The notes below the pieces were generated by a model. It ran no database searches and had not been told where the DNA came from. It was given only the letters and a program-made list of their open reading frames with translations. Positions 1 through 10,780 of a DNA stretch of 64,000 bases are shown here, in pieces. The DNA is taken from positions 19,178,501 through 19,242,500 of the forward strand of contig CM060196.1 of assembly GCA_030549335.1 (NCBI GenBank). The letters are read 5' to 3'. Origin of the DNA: Pontederia crassipes (Eukaryota; Streptophyta; Magnoliopsida; Commelinales; Pontederiaceae). Every line of letters begins with the position of its first letter. Position 1 is the first letter of the stretch. Position numbers and translations under genes: made by a program.

Positions 1-1
1 A

Positions 2-424
2 AGGCAGGGTGATCCCCTATCCCCATATCTATTCATCTTGGTGTCTCAGGTTTTCTACTCATTGATCAAAGATCAAATCAATCTAGGGTATATTAAGCCA
101 TTCAATGCGGACGCATTATCTGTTAGCCATCTTTTATATGCAGATGACCTCTTAGTTTATACTACAGCCACTGCCTCAAACTATAAAGCACTAAAGGAAA
201 TCTTTAGCAGGTACTATGAATTAACGAATCAAAAAATCAACCTAAGCAAGTTTGCTATTCCTAAACTTCACATTCGTAGAAAGAACCTCATTCGAAACAT
301 ATTAAACATCTTTGTAGGCTCCTTTCCTTTTACCTATATGGGGAATCCTATCTCGTATAGGAAGCTTAATAAAGATTCCTTCTTTCATATCATATCCAAG
401 GCCCAACGCAAGTTGGTTGGCTGA
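2..424 (+). pseudogene. LINE-A reverse transcriptase fragment (YADD motif)
   Basis: The frame is open from the window edge and begins with RQGDPLSPYLF, the conserved RT block before the catalytic site. LLYADDLL at about 132-155 carries the two catalytic aspartates. It continues through the LTNQKIN..KS-like and YMGNPIS blocks that match LINE-C YLGVPIS, and ends at a TGA beside an A-run at 424-433 where a frameshift is likely. Downstream homology resumes at about 434 (TLSQAGKVTLIKSTLSSIP). The upstream half of RT lies outside the window. It is a retrotransposon remnant, not a host gene. Confidence 0.85.
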
Positions 425-1139
425 AAAAAAAAAGACTCTATCTCAGGCTGGGAAAGTCACACTCATTAAGTCCACGCTCTCTTCTATTCCAAACTATGAT
501 TTAAGTGACATCCATATATCTTCTGGCCTCATTGAATCTCTTGAATGTATTTGAAGAACTTTTCTTTGGTCCTCATCAAGTGAAAATAGAGGCATTCATC
601 TAATTAGTTGGAATACAATTCATCTATCAAAACAGGATGAGGGTTTGGGCATTAGGTTCCTCAACAATATGCGATCGACCTTGTTAGCCTCAAGAGTATT
701 ATTTATCTTAAATAAATCAAATGATCTTTTCTCATCCTTTATGACTCGGAAATATCCTATCTTTCATCCATGGTTGCCTTATCCAACCATGAATAAACCT
801 GCTTGGAGTTGAAGACACTTATCTTAAATCCTGAAAATTAAGTATAAAACTTGGACGCATATTGGTAATGGCTTGGGCACTCATGCATATTATAATTCAC
901 GGATCTTTAATAATCCTCTAAATCATACGTCTACTTACATAAATGTTCGGTCTCCTATTGTTTCTCTTTTGACTGCTGATCTCTCTTATGAACTGCTTTA
1001 CTCCATGTCTCATGAAAAACATTTTATGTATTGAATTGTTTGTTTTCCCCTGTGATGATTCTTGGGTGTAGGCCTCGGAGAATTATGGAATTGTTACTGC
1101 TAAGGCAGCTTATAACTTTATAAGTAGGCCGCTTGTGTC

Positions 1140-1345
1140 ACCTAGGTATACTGGATGGCCGGGTTGGATATTTATATGGAGCATCAACATTCCTCCTAAG
1201 ATAAAACTTTTTCTTTGAAAATTGGCTCATAACTGTCTCCCTATTGAACATTTTCTTGTAAACTTCATTCATTCTATGAACCATGCTTGTCCTCTCTGTG
1301 GTATTGGCTTTGAAACAAACATTCACCTTTTTCTTTGATTGTTCT
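1140..1345 (+). pseudogene. LINE-A zf-RVT zinc-binding remnant
   Basis: Translated pieces read WPGWIFIWSINIPPKIKLFL, a stop, then KLAHNCLPIEHFLVN and CPLCGIGFETNIHLFL. This matches the zf-RVT domain that follows RT in plant LINEs (W..IW....PPK...F.W....L.T..... CPLCG...E...HLF..C). A TGA stands where the conserved tryptophan codon TGG is expected, and a second TGA stands near the expected final cysteine. LINE-C has the equivalent region at about 60110-60270. Confidence 0.75.
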
Positions 1346-1639
1346 CTGGCTTTTCAAATTTGGAATCTGTCTCAATCCCATATGGGTTACCATTTCGTGT
1401 TTATTCCTACATGGAAAGAGGAGGAATGAATTAAGGAGGGATGTGACCTCCAGGATCATACCTCTCATTCTCAGCTTCTCACCCTTTTCGCTCTATCTTT
1501 ATGGGGAATTTGGAAAATGAGGAATGATGCCCATTTTAGCTCCACTCAGACAACCGTTATCGCGATCTGATCGCGAGTTAAAGCATTTTATTATGAATTA
1601 CAAACACCCTATATTTCTAAAGAAACTTCCTCTACAAAT

Positions 1640-2077
1640 CATCTCTTGGTTAGTTGGGAGCCTCCACCACGATCCTAGTTCAAACTGAATTCGGATGACC
1701 CATTTTTTAGCAACTCTAGGATGGGAGAGCAGGACAGAGCTCCTAACACTATGTTTGTATGTGCAAGGGCAATGTATAACCGTTTTCATTCAGCCTTGAA
1801 AGCGAAAGTTTGGGCCATCCATAGCGGAATACTACACTGTCATCGTCGGGGTATCACACATATTTTTCTGGAGACAGATTCTCAGCTTGTCGTTGAATCA
1901 CCAACAAGTCCCCCTGTCCGTGACCCCTTAAGAGCATTTTCAATAATATCGCAACCCGTTATTCAATGTTTCCACATTTTAGATGTAAACATTTACCTCG
2001 ATTAGCAAATGTAGAAGCTGATTCACTAATATCTTTTGGTAGGATGTCCCCCCTCCGGGCTTTCTCTATTTTTTGAG
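1640..2077 (+). pseudogene. LINE-A RNase H-like domain remnant
   Basis: The region begins SWEPPPRS, a stop, then FKLNSDDPFF, matching the usual W.PPP.GW.KLN.DG start of plant LINE RNase H (RVT_3) domains. It continues AKVWAIHSGILHCHRRGITHIFLETDSQLVVE, including the E(T)DS catalytic block, and after a frameshift ANVEADSLI, corresponding to the usual N..AD.LA block. LINE-C has the equivalent domain at 60601-61059. At least one stop and one frameshift inactivate it. Confidence 0.7.
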
Positions 2078-2969
2078 TAATGACGCTATTGGCTAATCTA
2101 TTCATATCTTTCCTTTAAAAAAAACTTTAAATATCTATCTTTCTATTTTCCCCTACGTACTATGAACCTTAACTATTTTCTGCATTAGTATACTTTAACA
2201 AAAATATCAACGTCTAAAGCATGAAATAGTTTTATTTATTATGATTTAAAAAATATTTATTGTAAAATTATTTTGATAATTATATAATATTGTATCTGTA
2301 AGTTGAATTATTAAATAATGATTTGTAATCGTTAAATTAACCTATTAATATTATAAGATAAGTGTCATATACCAAAAGGTGTAGACCTCGTCGACTTCAA
2401 CATGAAAAATGAACAACAAGAAGAGTTTCAGGTTTGTGTTAATTAACACCCTACTCAATTATCAATCGAAAGAATTTGAACGATTAGTCCAAACAAATAC
2501 AAAACTCAGAAATGAAATTTATGTTGGTCTCATAAAAAGGAAACATGCATATCACTTTTAGTTCAAGCAAAATTGCAGATGTCTAATTCCAGCAGTAAAG
2601 ATTATGTGTTATTTTTCCTTAAATTAGGCCTTTGAGCTTTCCCTGATAACTGGGAAAAAATTATACACGTCAATTTCTTCAGTATGCGTTCAAAATTTCT
2701 CTGTTTGATCCCAGTACTTATATGCTTATTCTTTTTATTTTAAAATTTCTAAACTCGACCCCGATACGTATATGCTTATTTGTTTTTCTTTAAAAAAATA
2801 AAAGTAAGCATATAACCAAGAAAGAACATTATGAAGACAGGAAAAAGAACAAACAACCATGATATCCTCGGATAAACATATCTGTTTATTTCAAGTAATT
2901 ATGTATACGGTAATTATCAAGCAGGTCGCGTCCTTAAACAAATCACATGTTTTGCCAAACCTGAACAAA

Positions 2970-3260
2970 TTATTTTGACAAGTTAAAATCTTGATGTAAA
3001 TCTTAAGATTTTACGAATGTTATTATTTCTTATCAATCTCGATCTTATCTTAAGCATTTTACCTCGTTCTTATCTTAAGTATTTTACGTATAAGATCTTA
3101 ATATAATTTTAATTTTAATTACGCGATCATCTTATGCTATCTCATATGATTAATATAATCATTTAAATATTAATTAATAATATATTTATGATAATAAATA
3201 CTAATTTAGATGAAATTTAATGTATTTTCTTTAATTTTAATTTACTTTGATATAAATTTG
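2970..3260 (+). repeat. Dispersed repeat, copy 1 (pairs with 23915-24160)
   Basis: The segment shares an ordered series of blocks with 23915-24160: AAATCTYGAT, TTAAGATTTTACGA, a CGATCTT block, ATCTTATRYCATYTCATRTG, then ACTAATATAATCATTTAA and ATATATTTATGATAA. The order and spacing match, so the two are copies of one family about 21 kb apart. No coding potential or clear terminal repeats are visible. Confidence 0.55.
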
Positions 3261-3645
3261 TTTAAGGATCGATAAAAAATAATTTCCTGACGTAAAATTT
3301 AATATTTAAATTTATAAATATTATATTTAAAATATATATTTTTATTAATAAATAAGATCTTATAATTCTCAAAATGATTTTGTGATTCTCTTTCAATCTT
3401 ATATAAAATCTCAAGACTAGATTGATTTTGACAGAAATAATTAATGTGCATCCCTGCCGTGAATGACATAGTTCGTGCATCAAACTGGTACGAGAGTTGT
3501 GAATGCAACTACACCCAAAAAAGGACTAAAGGCACAGAGAACATTTTCAATATAATATCAATAGGAAAAACATTAGGAACATGACCTAGAAACACACATA
3601 AAAATATACAAATATTTGATCTTTTTCACGATATATTGAACTTCA

Positions 3646-3975
3646 CATATAAAAAGAATTGAAATTTCAAAATATAATTTCAATATGTATTATTATGATC
3701 ATCTCAATTTTTACACTTATTTCACTTTATTGAAAAACTATGATGTATTTTTTTATAATATATTATCAACATTTATTAGATATAAAAAATATTTGTTATA
3801 TATGTAGAAATAATATTGAAGTAAATATATTAAAACTAATATATGAAAGAATTGAAATGTCAAAATATAAATCTGATATATATTATTAGTTTAATTATTA
3901 AAGTCAGGTCATTTTTTACACTTATTTCACTTCATTGTGAAATATGATATATTTCCCATAATATATTATATAAAA
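3646..3975 (+). repeat. Diverged direct duplication, ~195-bp spacing
   Basis: The first unit (about 3646-3780) and second unit (about 3841-3975) share GAATTGAAATKTCAAAATATAA, then TTTACACTTATTTCACTT, then ATAATATATTAT near the end. Divergence is high, so the duplication is old. It lies in non-coding DNA. Confidence 0.5.
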
Positions 3976-4530
3976 TTTATTTGACAAAATAAAAAAACAA
4001 CCGTTTGTTAAAAAATATATAACTACATGGTGGGACATGCAAGATTAGAATGACTAAGAAATTATATTGAAGTTCATCATTAAATCTTATTACATCATTT
4101 TTTTTGGAAAAATTTAAATACGTAGCAAACAAGCAATATTAACCTAAGCATTAAAAGTATATGAATTGGTTATATGATAAAATAAAATTTAAATATTGAA
4201 ATACAAACATGATAAAATAAAATGAAAAGAATATTGAAATTGGATAATGCATGAAATAAAATCTGCTATAGAAACAAACACAAACAACATAAAAAAATTG
4301 AAAATGAATGGTAACGAAGGGAATTGATCCTTGGTCAATACAGGGGGAGATGACAACCACTACAATCAAGGCAAGCTGTCCAGATTTGAAAATTTTATTA
4401 CTTTTTTTAGAAGGGAAAGGATGACCATGAGTTTGGTTGTCATCCATGTATATATACCATCAAGGAGAAAACATTATGTACAAGAGAGAAGCTCTCCAGC
4501 AGAGAGCGACAAAAATAAGATAAAAAGATG

Positions 4531-7500
4531 CTAATCAAATCCCCCAATCCCAAAGAAGGAAAAACATGTGATGTACAATCTTATCCACCTGACATCTCTC
4601 CTCATAAAAAATGACACGATTGCGCTGAAGCCAAATGGCCCAGGCACTGACCAGAAAGGACGCCACTGTCTCCAATTCAGGCTCTGTCTATGCCGATCCC
4701 TCATAGAATGCCATAAATCGTCTGCCGACAAGGGAATGCCGCCCATGCTGCTCGTTCTGGACCAAACCTCTCGAGATACTCGGCAACTGAAAAAGAGGTG
4801 GGCGACATCCTCCTCCACCTCGCCACATAAGACACAACAGGTATCCGCCTGCGGCGCCCACCGCGCCCTATAAACTCTGGTGAGAATCCACTCCTGCCGC
4901 AGAAGCCAAGCAAAGACCTTGACTTTCAGTGGCACGTGAGAACGCCAAATGAGTTTGCAATCTGCTCTGAAATCATCTGAGTCAGTGGTGGCTAGAAAGA
5001 ACCGAAGATAGATGCTGCGTGCCGAGAAGGAGTCAGATACCTATATCCATCCATCCAACCGTGTAGAGTATGGCCGAAAAGGAGCGATCCTCTGATGAAA
5101 CGCCAGTAGGTCCGAAATCCGCTGATCAGAAAGAGGGGACCCGAAAAGGGGAGTCCACGAGCCGGTCTCCGCGTCCCCCATTTGACACCAACACTGAGCC
5201 CCAGACGTGTCAGGGTGAGCTGCTAGAGCACGTAACTGTGGGAAGACGTCCGCCAGAGGGCCCCCGGGAAGCCACTCATGCCGCCAAAATGAGAAGGCCT
5301 CCCCAGAGCCAAGTGATGGAATCATAAAAGGCCACAACAGAGGAAAGAGAGCCGTCACCCCCTTCCAAAAGGAGGAGGCGCCCCGGGGTACGGTAGGCCT
5401 AGTAGTCCAAGAGAGATCCCGACCATAGCATGTGAAGAAAACCTCCCTTCATAAATTATCTTCGGACCCCATAATCTGACCCACCCACCGAGCAAGGAGT
5501 GCCCAGTTGGTGCATCGAATGTCACGAACGCCCAAACCGCCCTGAGAGGTGGGCTTACAAATGGAAGATCAAGCCACCATGTGAACCCGACGTGCAGGGC
5601 TGCATCCCTGCCAGAAGAACATGCATCTCAAAAAGTCAATCCATGATAATACATGTGACTGCATGCGGAGCACTGACATGAAATACGTCGGGAGAGACGA
5701 AAGAACAGATCGGAGCAGGATCAAGCGACCTCCGCTGGATAAGAGAAGAGAGCTCCAGCCTTGTAGGCAATGCTCGAGCCGCTCAATAACAGGAGTCTAC
5801 CTCCTGGATGAAATATGTCAATCTGAGAGAGGGAGTCCAAGGTAGGTGATAGGTAAATCCCCAACAGGTGTACGCAACTCAGCCACGCAGCGCGTGGCCT
5901 TCTCCGTCATCATGCCAAAAGAAATGAAAGAAGATTTGGCATGGTTGATCTCTAGGCCGGAAGTCACGCCAAAAAGTTCCACCAAAATGGCCACCCGTCT
6001 GGCCTTCGCCTTTGACCCCTCGATGAAGCAGACAGTGTCATCCGCGTACTGCAGCAGAGGCACCAGCCCGTCGGCGAAGCCGCCAAATAGGTCGGTCGAG
6101 CATGCCTCCTGAGTGCATCTGGCGAGGCCGTCCACTGCCAGCGTGAATAGCATGGGTGCAAGAGGACACCCCTGTCGGACGCCGCGCTGTGGCTGCACCC
6201 AACCCCCCGCCATCGACCCGTTGACCAAGATCGAGAAAGAAGCGGTAGTAATACATCGCTTCATCCAAGCAATCCAAGTCGTTGGAAAGCCCCTCACCTG
6301 CAATGAGTACCAAAGGAAGAGCCATAAGAGAGAGTCATAGGCTTTGGAGAAGTTGACCTTCCAGAGAAAGGCCCGATGACCGCCGCAACGCCACTGCGCC
6401 AGAATCTCCGAAGCCATGGAGAAGCTGTCTGTGATGGATCTGCCTTGGATGAAAGTCGATCAAGCATGATGGATGAGGTCCGAAAGCACCTCCCTGAACC
6501 GATTAGCCAACACCCGAGCCAACAACATGTAGATGGCATTGGAGAGGGCGATCGACCGGAAGTCTTCGATTCTGTCCGCTGGCGTGCGCTTCGGCAGTAT
6601 GAAGAGTATAAACTGGTTCAGGCGCTCAAAGTCCCGGTTCCCGCTGGAGAACTCCTGTAGAAGAAAACTGGAAAGCCATCGAGATCGAGGGATCCCTCGC
6701 CGTTGAGGTCGTGGAGCGCATCCGTGACCTCTCCCTCAGTAATGGTTTGCTCTAACATCGAAGACTGATCATCAGTAAGACAAAAAATACCCCTGGGAGA
6801 CCATCTCCAAAACGGCGGAGGACACCGCCTGGAGAAGTCCCGGTGGAAAGAAGTGATGGTGGTCCCGATGCAGTAGTGTCCCGTGATCCGCTGCCCCATC
6901 ACCTCCAACTGGTCAATCCGATTTGCTCGCCGCCGCGAGCTCGCGTATAGATGGAAGAAACGAGTGTTGGCATCGCCCTCCCGGAGCCAGGTCTGCCGGG
7001 AGCGCTGCCTCCACTGTATCTCCACTAGCCTGTCCTCCGTCTGGATAGTCGACTGTGCCCGTCTGCGGTGGGCCGCCTCATCCTCCGTGAGATGGCGGGA
7101 GTCCTCCTCTCGGTAAAGCTGCGCGATGACGTTCCAGAGCCTCGAACCTGCAAGCCTCCCGAGCCGCCCGGCTCTGTCTCCGACGGTACTGAAGGAAATG
7201 CCTCAAATTGTGTAGCATGTCAGTGAGAGTCCATGCTGCTGAGTCAGAGGCTGAAACACTGTGCCAGTGCTCAGCCACCGTCTGTCTGAATCCCTCCTCC
7301 TCAAGCCATGACCGCTCAAACCGGAATATGGAGCGTAGGGGCTGACCATCCCCAGACCGCCACAAAAGGGGTGTGTGATCCGAAAACGGGCGATCTATGG
7401 CCTGGACATCAACAAGCTAGTGTGCCTCCACCAACTCCAAGGAGCCGAGGAATCTGTCCAGCCGAGACCTGGATGAAGGTGCCGCCGTGCTCCGCCAGGT

Positions 7501-8040
7501 AAATCTGCAGTTCTTTACCGGGAGGTCGGACAACGAATGCAAGTCAATGAAGTCTCTGAACTCCTCAGCGCCTGAATCGCTCCCCTGTCGTCTGGTGGGC
7601 CGATCGTCCATGTCCAAAGTGACATTGAAATCGCCCCCAATCAGCCATCGGCCATCCGAAAGGTGGAGGCAGGCCGCCGATAACTCCTCTAATAAGACCG
7701 ACCGAAGGGACTCGGAGCAAGAATCATAAACACAGGAGAGGAGGTAGGAAGTCCCGTCCAAGCTGCATCTCAAATGAACCATCATCGAAAAACGAGCTTA
7801 CCAAGCATCAACCAGGGTGAACAAGTCGGCCCGTCATCCGATGATATTGCCCCCTGAATGGCCCACCGAGCCGACGAGATGTGTTGGGTCAACCGAGAAC
7901 CGCCGATCTGCTCCCACATTTGATTAGTACATTCCACGAGTTTGGTCTCCTAAAGGAAAACCACGTGGACCTCCCATGCCCGTAGGTAACGGCCAAGAGT
8001 TCGGCGCCTCCCCACATCACCGAAGCCGCAGACATTTCAT
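4531..8040 (-). pseudogene. LINE-B ORF2 remnant: endonuclease - reverse transcriptase - zf-RVT
   Basis: ORF2 probably started at the ATG at 8040 (MKCL). The endonuclease follows: ETKLVECTNQMWEQIGGSRL near 7950, where the expected Q before ETKL is a TAG stop, then GGDFN at about 7640 and SRLDRFL at about 7450. A linker gives WLREGDANTRFFH near 6980. RT is best preserved at 5818-6420: KVNFSKAYDSL, GVRQGCPLAPMLF, QYADDTVCF (about 6050-6030), and ITYLGLPLS. The zf-RVT part (4935-4531) has FAWLL, then CCVLCG and HLFFSC. Homologous pieces lie in different frames, showing several frameshifts. Base composition is GC-rich compared with its surroundings. Confidence 0.82.
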
Positions 8041-8472
8041 GTCAGCACCTTTACAAGGAAACAGTGGTCTCCCCTCGGGTGGGCGACTCTCAGCCTACAA
8101 TTTGCTTCCGCCTGAGGCCATTTCGAACGAGCACCAGGAAACGCTGAGGGAGGCGGTGCACACCCAGTGGCCTTCGACGGACGTCAGGTCCTGTACGGGA
8201 GCGTTGACTAATGAGCCGGAAACCTGCCCGGGCCGTAACCTCCTGAACGTCGGCCTCCTGGCATCCAGGGAGGTGCGACGGCTCACTGTCCGCCCGATCC
8301 AATCCCGAGGAGGCGGTAGACGTCGTCAATGGGGAAGGGTTGCTCGTCGCGGTCCCTAGTGTCCCTTGCATCGGGTGAGCGACGGCGTTCTCCGGCGAAG
8401 AGGTAAAGAGGTTGGAGGCGGCGGTGACCCGACAGTGCCGGCGGCCATAGACGCGTGTGTGACGAGGCGTTT

Positions 8473-9122
8473 CCCGTGACACGAAGCGTGAAGTCTCGCG
8501 GCACCAGCGCCGCTCAACTTATAGTCCTCGGCCGCTTATCGCCGAAGACATGAAATACATGCAGCCGCCCCGCACTGCGTAATATTACAGAGTACCAAGT
8601 TATCCGCCCTTAGGGCATTTATCTTGTAAGGCCGTCCTTATGAATGGCCAAGTAGGTGACATTCTCGTAGGGTACGTCTTTTGCATCTTCAATATGTAAC
8701 AAGACTCCTATACCTACGGTACACTGGGAGGAGTTCACTAGTGCCTTCCGAGGCCCAATTGTATGTTATATTTCATCATATTTAATACAAGTAAGCTTTC
8801 CTTTAATTCTAGTGTCATGGCCTTGAGCGTGGGGTGGCAACCCACATCGGTGTCCCTTCGTGACGTCCTGTGGTCCCTTTGTCGCCCCTTCGGACTTTAA
8901 GCGCCCAAGCGCCTGCATTAGTGCCGCAACGCGCTAATGCCACGGTCCCGTGACGAGTAGTCCAACACTCTAGTCATGTCCGTAATTGAATACCTATAAG
9001 AGCGACTCTCGGCATAGTCGTCTCGATCATAAAACTTCGTAAACTCAAAACAGGCTTGGCTAGGTGCCTATCCACCTAGTCGTCGCACGTAGTCTAGTGT
9101 CCGAGAATGACCCCGTGACACG
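8473..9122. mobile_element. Insertion inside LINE-B, flanked by 11-bp direct repeats; possible solo LTR
   Basis: The 11-mer CCCGTGACACG occurs at 8473-8483 and again at 9112-9122, bracketing 628 bp of moderate GC without LINE similarity. It splits the ORF1 tail of LINE-B. On the minus strand the block would start TGTCACGGGG, as an LTR might, but a matching CA end with a 5-bp target duplication was not found, and no terminal inverted repeat is visible. It is either a solo LTR with obscured ends or another small insertion; the class is unresolved. Confidence 0.4.
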
Positions 9123-9506
9123 TGCCAGGCGCCGCGGAGACGATTGTGATTGTTGGCTGGGGCATGGAGGTGGGGAGGGGATATGAAGGGGGACTCGGCG
9201 TATGGGGGGAAGACTGCCGCCGGGGACGTCGCCGGAGGGGGGTGCAGCTGTGGCGGGTGGGGGGACCGGGTTGGGATCGGCTAGCGGATCAGATTGCAGA
9301 GAGGTCGGGTTGGGTGTCGGGTCGGGTTGCAGTGGAGCCGGGTCGGGTTGTAGGAGGAACCACGGCGGATCGGGTTGTAGGAGGGGTAGTAGGGGCGCGG
9401 GTGTGGGAGTGTGTTCGCCCGGGTCGGGTGTTAGGCGTCCGAGTCGAGTTTGACGTGTGGGCCTTGTTGAGGGAGAGGTGTCGCGATTGGGTTGGCAGGG
9501 AAGGGA

Positions 9507-10538
9507 TTAGATGGTGCTGCATAGGGTGATTTGGGGCTGACGTGGAGTTGTTGGGAGAGGTGTGGGTTGTTGGGAGTTGGTGGACGACAGCTGTCGCAAG
9601 TACATGAATTTGAAAAGGGGGGTGGCGCCGTACGATTCATCACGTGTCCCCTGTGCGTGAGCCATCGGTGGCTGTGGCCGAGCGCCTGGTAGGGCAGAGC
9701 CGGCGACGACGTCCGCCCACGAGGACGTCGGACCAACACGCCGTAGCTTCAGCAGGAAGGAGCCGGAGCCGGCACATATCGTGATCGCCGAAGGGATGCG
9801 GGCGCCACCCTGCAGCGCGACCTCCACCAAGACGGCCGAGAGGTCGGGCGACCCCATCGCCGGTAGGGAGAAATATAGAGGGTGCGCGATGGCCATGACA
9901 ACGACCGACAGCAAGAGGTGGAGGGGAAGGCCGATGATGTCGATGACCGCCCTATCCACCGGCGGAACGAAAATCGCACCATCATCTTCCTTCCAGGGCC
10001 GCCACTGGACTGAACAATCCGACGAAACAGGGGTGGGCGACGCGAGCAGTGCCTCGCGTTGTTGTGGCGAACCTGGGACCAGGAGCCAGGACACTGAGGA
10101 TATGCAGCTGAGATGAAAAGGTGATGAAGCGCCGATCTTCGCGACCACCGCCGTGCAGAGCAGCGGCAGGTCCGGAGGTCCACCGGTGGGTTCACCGACG
10201 ATGCATAGGCGAAGGAAATTCACGGCCATTTGCAACGATTGCGACCAGGGGATGCTCACAGTGTTTGAGGACGGCGGCAAGGTTGTGTGTCTGTCGTCCT
10301 GGACACTGGTCCGATAGGCGGCGGCCGGCATGCCAGATCGCTGTTGAGAAAGATGGGGGCAGAAAGCCCTCCGATGGCCCTCCTTCCTGCAGCCGATGCA
10401 CAGGATGGGAGCCAAGCACACCCGTGCGAAGTGGCCTTCTCCCAGGCAACGAAAACAATGCGTGGTCGGCCTGCGAGATGACCTGGAACGGGAAATGGAT
10501 GTCCAGCCATTCCCCAGTTGTTGAAGGCGGGGACGCAT
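9507..10538 (-). pseudogene. LINE-B ORF1: double CCHC zinc-knuckle nucleic-acid-binding protein
   Basis: The open frame is 343 residues long and starts MRPRLQQLG. Two zinc knuckles lie near the N terminus: CFRCLGEGHFARVC (about residues 28-41) and CIGCRKEGHRRAFC (about 47-60), both CX2CX4HX4C. A DUF4283-like region follows (SVSWLLVPGSPQQREALL, then WRPWKEDDGA). This N-terminal-knuckle arrangement is known in some plant LINE ORF1 proteins, which coat the element RNA. The frame ends at 9507, and the tail that should join ORF2 is broken by the 8473-9122 insertion and frameshifts, so the gene is treated as inactive although this part is open. Confidence 0.72.
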
Positions 10539-10710
10539 CTAGTTGCAGGTGAGCGCAGACCCGCTGTTCGTTGGCGCCGCCGACAGGAGCTACCGGAGAC
10601 GGAAAGGTGGCGCCGCCGACAGGAACTGCCGAAGAGAGGTTCACGTGAAGCGGCTTCTTCAAATCTTGCTTAGCCAAAAAAAATTTCCGAAAATACTTTT
10701 TCAATACACA

Positions 10711-10780
10711 AAATTTATATAAGTACTGTTTAGTAATAAAATTTTCCACTTTTATTACTAAACAGTACTTATATAATTTT
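10711..10780. repeat. Near-perfect 31-bp inverted repeat with 8-nt loop at LINE-B 5' junction
   Basis: The left arm 10711-10741 and right arm 10750-10780 are reverse complements with a single mismatch; the loop is 10742-10749. The arm core is AAGTACTGTTTAGTAATAAA. The right arm begins with the presumed LINE-B target duplication (10750-10758) and continues into flanking DNA, so the left arm looks like an inverted copy of the flank at the 5' end of the element. Confidence 0.75.

Larger units (their letters stand above)
1..2124 (+). mobile_element. LINE-A: 3' part of a decayed L1-type LINE, cut by window edge
   Basis: This is the 3' portion of a plant L1-clade non-LTR retrotransposon. In order it shows the catalytic half of reverse transcriptase, a thumb/connection region, a zf-RVT zinc-binding segment and an RNase H-like domain, then a short tail ending in TTTCCTTT plus eight A residues at 2109-2124. 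The same terminal motif ends LINE-C at 61073-61088, so both belong to one subfamily. ORF1 and the endonuclease would lie left of the window. Reading frames are broken many times (stops near 424, 553, 811, 1216 and 1338), so the copy is dead. No target duplication can be tested because the 5' end is missing. Confidence 0.88.
2125..4401. other. AT-rich intergenic stretch with old repeats
   Basis: No gene is supported here. The sequence is very AT-rich. It contains a ~50-bp imperfect tandem duplication (2692-2741 and 2742-2791, both with a TATATGCTTATT core). It also has one copy of a dispersed repeat (about 2970-3260) that recurs near 23915, and a diverged ~135-bp direct repeat at about 3646-3780 and 3841-3975. 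Short open frames here are random. Confidence 0.6.
4402..10749 (-). mobile_element. LINE-B: near full-length, inactivated L1-type LINE
   Basis: Read on the minus strand, the element runs 5' to 3' from 10749 to 4402. It holds ORF1 with two CCHC zinc knuckles, then ORF2 with endonuclease, reverse transcriptase (YADD) and zf-RVT, a short 3' UTR and a short A-tail (T-run 4402-4408 on plus). A 9-bp TTTTATTAC lies next to the tail at 4393-4401 and again at 10750-10758, a likely target-site duplication. No RNase H domain follows zf-RVT, unlike LINE-A and LINE-C, so it is a separate lineage. Multiple stops and frameshifts and an internal insertion (8473-9122) make it non-functional. Outer ends are inferred and could shift by some bases. 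Confidence 0.8.

Noticed and set aside
8588-8596. TAATATTAC-like nonamer inside the LINE-B insertion, the same word as the nick site of geminivirus origins
   Set aside because: The flanks do not form the GC-rich stem required for such an origin and no Rep-like coding sequence is nearby; a single 9-mer is expected by chance.
9122-9529. 135-residue plus-strand Gly/Val/Arg-rich frame
   Set aside because: It is antisense to the LINE-B ORF1 tail and repetitive in GGGTCGGGTT; no domain.
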